Below, in pieces: positions 1 through 6,993 of a stretch of DNA of 10,272 nucleotides. The translations under genes were made by a program, and so were the position numbers. The DNA comes from an uncultured Clostridium sp. (GTDB lineage: Bacteria > Bacillota > Clostridia > TANB77 > CAG-508), in the NCBI GenBank assembly GCA_900556695.1, contig USQA01000025.1:1-10272 (forward strand), given 5' to 3'. Every line of letters begins with the position of its first letter. Within the stretch, counting starts at the first letter, position 1. The notes under the pieces are model-generated. The model was not told where the DNA came from. It ran no database searches and saw only the letters and a list, made by a program, of their open reading frames with translations.

Positions 1-1562
1 ATGCTACCTTTTAAAGATTCCTTTATTGCTTCCATATTAGGATAAATTTGAGCATTTATATAAGTTTCATCATCATTATCTTTCTTAATACCTAATACTA
101 AAGATTCTGCAATTAAAGGATTATCATTTAGGTAATATTCAACTTCTTCTGGATAAATATTTTTACCATTTTTTGTAACAATAACACTTTTACATCTTCC
201 TGTTATATATAAATAACCATTTTCATCTATTTTTCCTAAATCTCCTGTGTAGAACCATCCATTTCTTATAGCTTTTTTTGTTTCTGCTTCATTATTGTAA
301 TAACCAATCATAACATTTGGTCCTTTTACAATTATTTCCCCAACACCTTCGCTGTTTGGGTTATCTATTTTATATTCTACGTTAGGAATAGGAAGACCAG
401 CAGAATCATCTTTTTGGAAGAAGTCGGTATTTCCAGCAACAAGAGGAGAACATTCTGTTAGTCCATATCCTTGTAAAGAGTTTAAACCTAAATTTCTAAA
501 ATCTGATAGAATATTAGGGTTTGCAGCTGCTGCTCCAACAATAAATACACGTAATCTACCACCAAGTGTATTTTTTACTTTAGTTTTTACAATCATTTTC
601 ATAAAGAAAGGAAGTTTTGAAAAAGGATTTTCATTTTTATTTTTTTTATATTTTTCAGGTAAAGAATTGTTCATGTTTTTTACAATGTTTTTATGTAGTT
701 TTTCTAATAATAATGGAACACATAAAATGACAGAAGGACGAAATTCTTGCATGTTTTTTGCAATGTATCGCAAACCTTCACAATGAGCAATACTTGCACC
801 ACTATAAATTGGAAGCAAGAAGCCTATAGTACATTCATATGTGTGATGTAAAGGTAAAATAGAGAAAAATAAATCACTTTTTCTAACTTTTACAATTCCA
901 TATATAGATAAAATATTAGAACATATATTTCTTTGTGATAAACAAACGCCTTTTGCATTTCCAGTTGTACCAGATGTAAATAATAAAATACGTAATTCAT
1001 CAGGATCTATTTCTATTTTATCAAAATCAGTAAAACCATTTAAATATAAATTTTTACCTTCTTCTTTAAATGAAGAAAATAAGATTTGATTATTTTTATT
1101 ATCAAAATTGATAAATTTAGTTTCTTTATTTTTAAGAGTATCAATATTTTTTAATATTTGGCTTAAATTTTTATTATCACCTAAAATACATACAGCTTCA
1201 GAAACATTCATAAAATTAATAACATCATCTGTGTGCAATTCTTTATCGATAGGAACAACAATTCCGACAATGCTTGCAGCTAAGTAAGATACACACCAAT
1301 TATAACTGTTTTTTCCTATTACTGCAATTTTTTTATTTAGAAAACCATTTTTTATTAAACTTGTCCCAAGATAAATTACATCATTTTTAAATTCTTCATA
1401 AGTTATTGAAATTATTTTTCCATCTGAGTTTTTCTTTTTAAAAGCTGTTCTTGAACGATATATATCTGCTGAACGATACAGCATTTCTTTAAAATTAGTA
1501 ACTTCTTCTGTTTTGTGATATTTGTTTTTTAGTTGTTCAGATATTGTAAGTTTTTGCGCCAT
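1..1562 (-). CDS. AMP-forming long-chain acyl-CoA synthetase-like protein, 3' end outside window
   Basis: The 520 visible residues belong to the AMP-binding (ANL) superfamily, which activates a carboxylate with ATP to an acyl-adenylate and usually transfers it to CoA. The order of motifs is right: LLFTSGTTGNAKG (about residues 193-205, the P-loop-like A3 motif), LPLHHTYE (236-243), GYGLTE (365-370), GWFYTGDLG (435-443) and the hinge region GR...GKNIYPEEVE (455-475). The pattern fits fatty-acyl-CoA ligases, but the acyl substrate cannot be read from it. The catalytic A10 lysine region lies beyond the window edge. The start is ATG with AGGAGGA about seven bases upstream. It begins 24 bases after the stop of the preceding minus-strand gene, so the two are probably co-transcribed. 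No frame breaks are seen. Confidence 0.93.
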   Translation of the reverse strand, partial: MAQKLTISEQLKNKYHKTEEVTNFKEMLYRSADIYRSRTAFKKKNSDGKIISITYEEFKNDVIYLGTSLIKNGFLNKKIAVIGKNSYNWCVSYLAASIVGIVVPIDKELHTDDVINFMNVSEAVCILGDNKNLSQILKNIDTLKNKETKFINFDNKNNQILFSSFKEEGKNLYLNGFTDFDKIEIDPDELRILLFTSGTTGNAKGVCLSQRNICSNILSIYGIVKVRKSDLFFSILPLHHTYECTIGFLLPIYSGASIAHCEGLRYIAKNMQEFRPSVILCVPLLLEKLHKNIVKNMNNSLPEKYKKNKNENPFSKLPFFMKMIVKTKVKNTLGGRLRVFIVGAAAANPNILSDFRNLGLNSLQGYGLTECSPLVAGNTDFFQKDDSAGLPIPNVEYKIDNPNSEGVGEIIVKGPNVMIGYYNNEAETKKAIRNGWFYTGDLGKIDENGYLYITGRCKSVIVTKNGKNIYPEEVEYYLNDNPLIAESLVLGIKKDNDDETYINAQIYPNMEAIKESLKGS

Positions 1563-1586
1563 TATAAATCCTCCTATATTTTTCAT

Positions 1587-2384
1587 TTATTTGTATCTAT
1601 AAAATTTAAAATTAGTATCACTTTTTAAGGTTATATTTCCATCATAAATAGTTTTTTCGTCTTTTTGCAAAGGTATATCAATATAAACAGTAGATTTAAA
1701 CTGTTGGTCTAAATTATTTATAATATAAATATCAAAAGATAAATTGCATTTAATTGAATCTAGTGCAATATTACAAGTTTTTAATAATGAACCATCATAT
1801 GTTATTGGTGAAGATGTGTTAGTAATAGTGTAGTCAGATTTTATATTACTATTTACATAACTAAGAGTAATTGGGTTTGCGAGATTATTATATAAAGTTG
1901 GAGTGTCTAAATTTGCTGTGTCATCTGATGTAATATTAAAATCTAATTTATCATTTATGATATTTTCATCAATTATAGAACTTTTAGAAAAATTATTTAT
2001 ACTTTTAAAATATAATTTTGGTTCTCCAATAGATGGAGGGGGATTAAAATTTATGTTTTCAATATAGACTTGTTTAAAAGTGTTTTCAAAATTATTTTCT
2101 TTTGAATTATTTGATACAAATAAAGCAATGTCAGTATATTGATATAAATTTTCTATTGTGTAATTTGTTGAAGAAATATTTTTGTTTTTTGCATCACAAC
2201 TACTAAATAGTGCTACTTTATTAATTTCGAATATTGTTTGTTGATTTTTGTTTGCAAAAGATATAATATTTTCTTCAAAATTTCTTTTTAAAACATATTT
2301 GTTAAAAACTAAATATGAAAGAAAAAATACTATTAAAAATAGAATAAATGTAATAATAGTTAATATTATTTTTTTCTTATTCAT
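1587..2384 (-). CDS. Membrane-anchored extracytoplasmic protein of unknown function
   Basis: I do not recognise this 265-residue protein. A short Lys-rich N-terminus (MNKKK) is followed by one strong hydrophobic helix (about residues 6-27) and then a hydrophilic, Asn/Ser/Thr-rich region without further membrane segments, so it is most likely anchored with its body outside the cell. A Cys in FSSCDAK and two near TCNIALDSIKCN could form disulfides. A run reading NPPPSIGEP lies mid-protein. The start is chosen at 2384 because AAAGGAGG lies five bases upstream. An in-frame ATG at 2441 would add 19 residues but has no binding site and would cover the likely promoter. It is first in a two-gene unit with the acyl-CoA synthetase, so a role linked to lipids or the envelope is possible but only inferred. 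Confidence 0.82.
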   Translation of the reverse strand: MNKKKIILTIITFILFLIVFFLSYLVFNKYVLKRNFEENIISFANKNQQTIFEINKVALFSSCDAKNKNISSTNYTIENLYQYTDIALFVSNNSKENNFENTFKQVYIENINFNPPPSIGEPKLYFKSINNFSKSSIIDENIINDKLDFNITSDDTANLDTPTLYNNLANPITLSYVNSNIKSDYTITNTSSPITYDGSLLKTCNIALDSIKCNLSFDIYIINNLDQQFKSTVYIDIPLQKDEKTIYDGNITLKSDTNFKFYRYK

Positions 2385-2409
2385 AATTCCTCCTTTGTAA
2401 TATACATGT

Positions 2410-2441
2410 ATTATAATAGTATAAAAATAAAATAAAAGCAA
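2410..2441 (-). promoter_or_regulatory. Candidate promoter for the minus-strand pair
   Basis: On the minus strand a perfect TATAAT lies at 2415-2410, about 26 bases ahead of the ATG at 2384. The best -35-like match, TTGCTT at 2441-2436, leaves a 20-base spacer, which is longer than the usual 16-18. The -10 is plausible from its position, but in DNA this AT-rich a TATAAT can occur by chance. Confidence 0.4.
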
Positions 2442-2462
2442 GAAGAATATTTGGATTTTATC

Positions 2463-2480
2463 TAAATTTCCATAAATTTA
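2463..2480. repeat. Short palindrome beside the plus-strand promoter
   Basis: TAAATTT and AAATTTA form a perfect 7-base inverted repeat around a CCAT spacer. It ends two bases before the TTGACA -35 of the cell-wall hydrolase gene and lies in the divergent intergenic region. It could be a repressor or activator site, or an AT-rich UP-like element. AT-only arms arise easily by chance here, so this is a weak call. Confidence 0.3.
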
Positions 2481-2482
2481 AA

Positions 2483-2511
2483 TTGACAAAAAAATATCTT
2501 AAATGTAAAAT
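2483..2511 (+). promoter_or_regulatory. Sigma-A type promoter of the cell-wall hydrolase gene
   Basis: A perfect TTGACA (2483-2488) is followed after exactly 17 bases by TAAAAT (2506-2511). Transcription would begin near 2518, leaving only about ten bases before the ATG at 2528. The ribosome binding match AGGTGAT (2518-2524) would then sit at the very 5' end of the mRNA, so either the leader is extremely short or the true start is different. Confidence 0.6.
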
Positions 2512-2527
2512 TATATTAGGTGATTAC

Positions 2528-3746
2528 ATGAAAACAAAAAAACACATAAAAATATCTTTGAAAAATATGATTTATTTTATAATTTTTGTTATTAGTTTAT
2601 TATACATAGGAATATTTTATAACCTATATTTTGTAAAAAACAATGTTTTTGCAAAAGAGACGGTTAGTAATGTTGATGAAAAAAAGATAAGTAACGCAGA
2701 ACCTATTAATATAGATAGTATTATTAGTGATGGAAAAGAAATAAAAGAAGAATATTTTGTAGAAGAAGTTGAATTAGAATATATTACAAAATATAGAAAT
2801 AATGCCCGGACTACCTAAAAATACAATTCAAGTTGTTCAAGAAGGAAGGGAAGGAAAACAAGAAATAACCAAAAAAAGAATTTATACAAATGGAGAGGTT
2901 ACATCTGAAGAGCAGGTATCTATAAAAATAACTAAAGGTTCTGTAGACAAAATTGTAGAAATAGGTACAGCTAATTATACTAATAATTACAAAGCAAAAA
3001 TAGGAGATCAAATATATGTTACAGCAGATAGACTAGCTGTAATGACAGAGCCAAATGAAAATGCACAAAAAATATTAACATTAAATAAAGGAAGACAATT
3101 AAAAATATTAGAAATACAAGAAAATTGGTATAAAATATCATGTGATGGAGTAGTTGGATATATAAAATCAGAATCAACCACAAACTTAAATGCAAATAAA
3201 AAAGAAGAAAAACAAACAGATATTACACAAAAAGATGGTTCTGAACTAAATTCAAAACTTGATTTTAACATGGCTTTAAATCAACCAAGTGGATTATCTT
3301 TAGAACAATTTAAAAAAGTATTAACAGATGAAAGAGATGTTAATAAGATATTTGAAAATAATGCACAATATTTTTATTATATAGAACAACAATATAACAT
3401 AAATGGATTGTATATTGCAGCAATAGGAATCCATGAAAGTGCATGGGGAACATCAGAACTTGCAAAAAATAAAAATAATCTATTTGGATATGGAGCATAT
3501 GATTCAAATCCTTATAATGGAGCATATCAATTTTCTGATTATGCAGAAAGTATAGATTTGTTGGCTAGAGTTATGGTTAAATATTACTTAAATTCAAAAG
3601 GAACAAAAATTTACGGAAATGAAATAGCACTTGGAACATATTATAATGGAGCAACATTAACAGGAGTTAATACAAAATATGCTTCAGATAAAAATTGGGC
3701 TAATAAAGTATATAATTATATGAAGCTTTTATACAATAAAATATAA
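2528..3746 (+). CDS. G5-SH3b-glucosaminidase cell-wall hydrolase, interrupted by a one-base frameshift
   Basis: Two overlapping frames (2528-2818 and 2802-3746) make one protein of about 405 residues if a single C in the CCC at 2805-2807 is skipped. Domains in order: Lys-rich start and hydrophobic helix (14-36) with a possible signal-peptidase site VFA/KE near 42; G5 domain (about 78-147), whose core reads continuously only after repair as YRNNAGLPKNT; SH3b domain (about 160-216); and a glucosaminidase (PF01832-like) domain (about 256-405) with the expected catalytic Glu in IHESAWGTS (about residue 303). Such enzymes cleave N-acetylglucosaminyl bonds in peptidoglycan, acting outside the membrane. 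The ATG at 2802 has no ribosome binding site, so independent translation of the second part is unlikely. As read, the first frame yields only a 96-residue anchor. Possible explanations are sequence error, true mutation or recoding. Confidence 0.88.
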
Positions 3747-3780
3747 AAAAATTCTTGCTATTTTTTATATTTTATTGTAT
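3731..3780 (+). terminator. Long AT-rich perfect inverted repeat, possible terminator
   Basis: Two perfect 20-base arms (3731-3750 and 3761-3780) flank the 10-base loop ATTCTTGCTA. The left arm begins inside the last codons of the hydrolase gene and includes its stop codon at 3744-3746. The stem holds a single G-C pair, and the T-rich stretch lies within the right arm rather than after it, so it is not a textbook intrinsic terminator. It sits where one would be expected, between the hydrolase and the next operon. Confidence 0.5.
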
Positions 3781-3790
3781 GATATAAAAG

Positions 3791-3796
3791 TATAAT
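3791..3796 (+). promoter_or_regulatory. Candidate -10 element for the pilin-like gene cluster
   Basis: A perfect TATAAT lies just after the inverted repeat and 49 bases before the next ATG, giving a leader of roughly 40 bases that contains the AAAGGGG binding site. No convincing -35 hexamer is present at 16-18 bases, and the -35 region would fall inside the hairpin's right arm. Confidence 0.35.
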
Positions 3797-3845
3797 AATT
3801 ATAAGAAAAAATTGCCATGATTAAAATAAGAAAGGGGCATAATAA

Positions 3846-4253
3846 ATGAAACGATTGGTAATGATTGTTGCAACATTGACAATAATAACTGGAGTATTTT
3901 TATGTACTAATACAACATATGCTACAAATAAAGCAATAGATAATGAAACAGAGAGTAAAATAGTTGAAATAAAAGAAAATGCAGCTAATTCATTAGAAGA
4001 CTACAAAGAAAAATACGATTCGGATTCTTATGGAACTGTTGCATACATTTTAAATTTAGTAAGAATATATAGTATTCCACTATGTTTTTTAGGTATTGCA
4101 ATTGGAGCAATTCACCAATATATTATAGGTATCAGAAAACTAGATACTTTAGAAAAAGGTATGGGTTTAATTGTAACTTTTGTAACATTATTAATTATAT
4201 GCCAAATATTACCACTAGCTTTTGCAGTGTTTGTAAAATTTGGAAGGGGGTAA
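3846..4253 (+). CDS. Small secreted or membrane protein resembling TrbC/VirB2 pilins
   Basis: This 135-residue protein has an N-terminal signal peptide (basic MKR, hydrophobic 4-20, likely cut after TYA at residue 26), a charged segment of about 35 residues, then two hydrophobic helices (about 66-93 and 105-132) joined by a short basic loop, GIRKLDTLEKG. Signal peptide plus two helices and a small loop is the layout of TrbC/VirB2-type pilins and related Gram-positive type IV secretion proteins; the match is architectural, not a recognised signature. The start has AAAGGGG eight bases upstream. The stop is three bases from the next ATG, and the GGAAGGGGG in its last codons serves as the binding site of that gene, so the two are translationally coupled. 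It could instead be an unrelated two-helix membrane protein. Confidence 0.8.
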   Translation: MKRLVMIVATLTIITGVFLCTNTTYATNKAIDNETESKIVEIKENAANSLEDYKEKYDSDSYGTVAYILNLVRIYSIPLCFLGIAIGAIHQYIIGIRKLDTLEKGMGLIVTFVTLLIICQILPLAFAVFVKFGRG

Positions 4254-4256
4254 CAA

Positions 4257-6971
4257 ATGAAAGTCTTATTTGCTGTAAGTAATGAAGAAATTTCAGAATC
4301 AATTGTAAAAAAATATCAAAAACAATACAAGGAGATAATTTCATACAAAAACGTTTATTACTTTAATGCAATATTGAAAGAATTACAAAAAGATAAAACT
4401 TATGACAGAGTAGTAATAAGTGAGGAATTAGAAGCGTTTACTAATACACAATATGATCAAATTGACAAATTTATTTTTGAGAAATTAGATAGTATAAGTG
4501 ATGAAGCATCAGATATGAGAGGTAATGATATACCTATTATATTAATTTGTTCAGATAGAAGAACAAGACCTGAGGCTTTATTAGTCAAATTATTTGGTAT
4601 AGGGGTTTACAATGCTTTAATAGGAAATGATAGAAGCATTGATGAAGTGTGTAATTTAATTAGTAAACCACGTTCAAAAAAGGAAGCAAAAACTTACTAT
4701 AAAATAGAATCTGATGAAGTAAACTATCAAGCTGAAAATGAAAATGATGTAAGCGAAATGGAAATTCAAAATATAGTAGCTCATTATAAAAGATTAGGTA
4801 AAAATGAAGAAAAATATATAGAAAGCTTTGACAATATAGCAGCACAGTATAATGATAATCAATTAAGAGTAATAACAAAATTTTTGCCATTGAATGTAAG
4901 AGCTGTACTTGAAGAAAGGTCACCAAAATATCAACAAGTAATGTCTTTTAATAATACAGTATCAGATAGTTTAAGATATCAAGGTAAATCAGAAGAATCA
5001 TCAGGACCTAGTGAAACTTTATTAAAACCAAAAACAAGAGAAAATATAATAAATGAGCCAATAGTAATACCTTCTTCTGTTAATGCTAATGGAAGTAGAA
5101 AACTATCAAGAGTAAAAAAGGTAGCACAGCCACAAAATATAAATTTGAATAATAATATCAATAATCCAACAGTAAATAATAATCAAACAATGACGAATAT
5201 GAATATGAATAGACCTACACCTGACTCTCAACAAGTGAACGATACTTTAAGCGATATAAATGTTAATACAAATAGTAATAATAACAACAATATCAATCAA
5301 AATTCAAATCAAACAAATGAAATAGATCTATTACAATCATTAGAAAGTTTAACAAATAATGAGACAGTTCAACAAGGATATAATTACCAAGAACCACAAG
5401 AAAGAAAAGAACAAAATGATGAACCAATTGTAAATGTAGAAGAACCAGTGGTTCCAGTAAAAAGAGGAAGAGGAAGACCAAGAAAAAATCCTGTTCCAGA
5501 ACAAAATGATGAACCGAAAGTAAAAAGAGGAAGAGGAAGACCAAGAAAAAATCCTATTCCAGAAGTGGAAGAACCAACAATAGAAGAATCAACTATATTA
5601 CCTGGATTTGATGATCAAGAAGTTCAAGAACCAATTTTGCCAGGAATAAATCAAGAGCCACAAGAACAAATCTTACCAGGCGTAGGACAAACTCAAGAAA
5701 ACAACGACTTTTTACCAGGGGTTGATTCAGAAGAAAATAATAATTATGATCAAGTACAAAATCAAAGAGAAACATCAAATGATTTTCTACCAGGATTTTA
5801 TGATGAACCAAAGCAAGAAGAAGACAACAACATACAACAAACAAATATGGATCAACAAAGAGAAGAATTTTTATCTGGATTTGGTGAAGTAAACAATAAA
5901 AATTATAATGAACCTCAGCAATATAGTAATCAAAATACTCAATACGAACCAGTACAATATAATGAACCAAACACACGATATGAACCACAACCACAACAGT
6001 ATCAACCAACACAAGAATTTAATAATTATGGTGAAAACAATAATAACTATAATAATTATAATTCAAATATTGATACAAGCTATGAAAATACAGCAGATTT
6101 GTCAAGTTTATTAACACCTGATAAAAAAATAGTTACATTTGTTGGAACAAGCAAAAATGGAACATCATTTATTGTTAATAATATCGCTGAATATATGTCT
6201 ACTGTAATGGGAGTAAATACAGCTATATTAGATACTACAAAAAATAGAAACTCATATTATATTTATACTAAAAATGAAGAACAATTAAGAAATATAGCTA
6301 CACATAGTATAGAAGGTCTTGCACAAGGTGTTGCGCAAGGAATTAGTGCTAATAAAAATCTTACAGTATATACATCTTTACCAGATGAAAATGAATCAAT
6401 AAGAAATGTAGATACTATATTAGAAACATTATTAAAAAATCATTCATTAATATTAATAGATACAGATTTTGAAACACCATTAGGATATTTCAAACAAACA
6501 CAAGAAACTTATTTGGTTCAAACTTTAGATGTATTAACAATACAACCACTTACAGCATTTTTAAGAGATTTAAAAGCCAAAAACATTTTAGATGAGACAA
6601 AACTAAGAATTATTTTAAATAAAACAGTGAGAATAAGAGGAATAAACGAAAAAACAATAATTGGAGGAATGGCATATTATAATGATCCTTCTATGTCATT
6701 TATGACAGAATTATTTGACAGAACATTGATAAAATATGTATCAATACCATTTGAAGAAGAAATATATGCTAAATATTTACAAGAAATAATAGAATGTGAA
6801 ATTAGTTTAAAAGGATATTCAAAAGAATTTATGCAAACATTAAAACAATTAGCAAGTATGGTATATTCTAATAATAATTCATATACTCCACCATCAATGG
6901 GAAGAAACGAAGGAAATAATTTTTCTTCAAATATGAATAGTACTTTAGAACAAATGCGAAGAAATTATTAA
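4257..6971 (+). CDS. TadZ/CpaE-like protein: receiver-like domain, AT-hook linker, degenerate MinD-type domain
   Basis: This 904-residue protein has three parts. Residues 1-140 form an alpha/beta fold resembling the atypical receiver domain of TadZ/CpaE (MKVLFAVS strand, IPIILICSD strand). Residues about 240-620 are a disordered linker: Asn-rich (about 295-380), two AT-hook motifs KRGRGRPRK (from 402 and 423), six LPG-type repeats (448-541) and a Tyr/Pro/Gln-rich stretch. Residues about 625-885 look like a MinD/ParA-type domain, with a P-loop position GTSKNGTS (630-637) and a Walker B-like LILIDTD (731-737). The P-loop lacks both lysines expected of the deviant Walker motif, so ATP hydrolysis is doubtful. 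TadZ/CpaE proteins localise pilus machinery at cell poles. Here the pilin-like neighbour upstream supports a similar role, but this is inference. Start: ATG with GGAAGGGGG close upstream. Confidence 0.85.
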   Translation: MKVLFAVSNEEISESIVKKYQKQYKEIISYKNVYYFNAILKELQKDKTYDRVVISEELEAFTNTQYDQIDKFIFEKLDSISDEASDMRGNDIPIILICSDRRTRPEALLVKLFGIGVYNALIGNDRSIDEVCNLISKPRSKKEAKTYYKIESDEVNYQAENENDVSEMEIQNIVAHYKRLGKNEEKYIESFDNIAAQYNDNQLRVITKFLPLNVRAVLEERSPKYQQVMSFNNTVSDSLRYQGKSEESSGPSETLLKPKTRENIINEPIVIPSSVNANGSRKLSRVKKVAQPQNINLNNNINNPTVNNNQTMTNMNMNRPTPDSQQVNDTLSDINVNTNSNNNNNINQNSNQTNEIDLLQSLESLTNNETVQQGYNYQEPQERKEQNDEPIVNVEEPVVPVKRGRGRPRKNPVPEQNDEPKVKRGRGRPRKNPIPEVEEPTIEESTILPGFDDQEVQEPILPGINQEPQEQILPGVGQTQENNDFLPGVDSEENNNYDQVQNQRETSNDFLPGFYDEPKQEEDNNIQQTNMDQQREEFLSGFGEVNNKNYNEPQQYSNQNTQYEPVQYNEPNTRYEPQPQQYQPTQEFNNYGENNNNYNNYNSNIDTSYENTADLSSLLTPDKKIVTFVGTSKNGTSFIVNNIAEYMSTVMGVNTAILDTTKNRNSYYIYTKNEEQLRNIATHSIEGLAQGVAQGISANKNLTVYTSLPDENESIRNVDTILETLLKNHSLILIDTDFETPLGYFKQTQETYLVQTLDVLTIQPLTAFLRDLKAKNILDETKLRIILNKTVRIRGINEKTIIGGMAYYNDPSMSFMTELFDRTLIKYVSIPFEEEIYAKYLQEIIECEISLKGYSKEFMQTLKQLASMVYSNNNSYTPPSMGRNEGNNFSSNMNSTLEQMRRNY
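5457..5564 (+). repeat. Direct repeat of 45 bases encoding two AT-hook motifs
   Basis: Copies at 5457-5501 and 5520-5564 differ at one base (G versus A in GTTCCA/ATTCCA), with a 63-base period. Each encodes VKRGRGRPRKNP followed by V/I-PE. The flanking EQNDEP codons also recur, so a larger unit was probably duplicated. The near identity at DNA level points to a recent duplication or to conversion between copies. Confidence 0.9.
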
Positions 6972-6993
6972 TACAAGAGGAGGAAAAAATAGA

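Noticed and set aside
2385..2441. Longer N-terminus for the minus-strand unknown protein
   Set aside because: The ATG at 2441 lacks a binding site, and the added residues would cover the candidate -10 and the AAAGGAGG site.
2483..2527. Earlier TTG start for the hydrolase
   Set aside because: The TTG is the first half of the TTGACA promoter element and has no binding site. ATG 2528 has AGGTGAT upstream and starts a proper Lys-rich signal region.
2802..3746. Independent gene starting at ATG 2802
   Set aside because: There is no ribosome binding site before it, and it would begin in the middle of a G5 domain whose first half lies in the preceding frame.
4082..4282. Short plus-strand frame across the pilin-like gene end
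   Set aside because: It lies in another frame of two well-supported coupled genes, without a binding site or meaningful composition.
5593..6012. Open minus-strand frame opposite the Gln/Asn-rich linker
   Set aside because: Its Leu/Val/His-rich translation mirrors the CAA/AAT/GAA-rich codons of the real gene; it has no binding site and no recognisable domain.
5139..6080. CRISPR or tandem satellite array
   Set aside because: The repeated look comes from AAT, CAA and GAA codons. Apart from the two AT-hook copies there are no regular repeat and spacer units.
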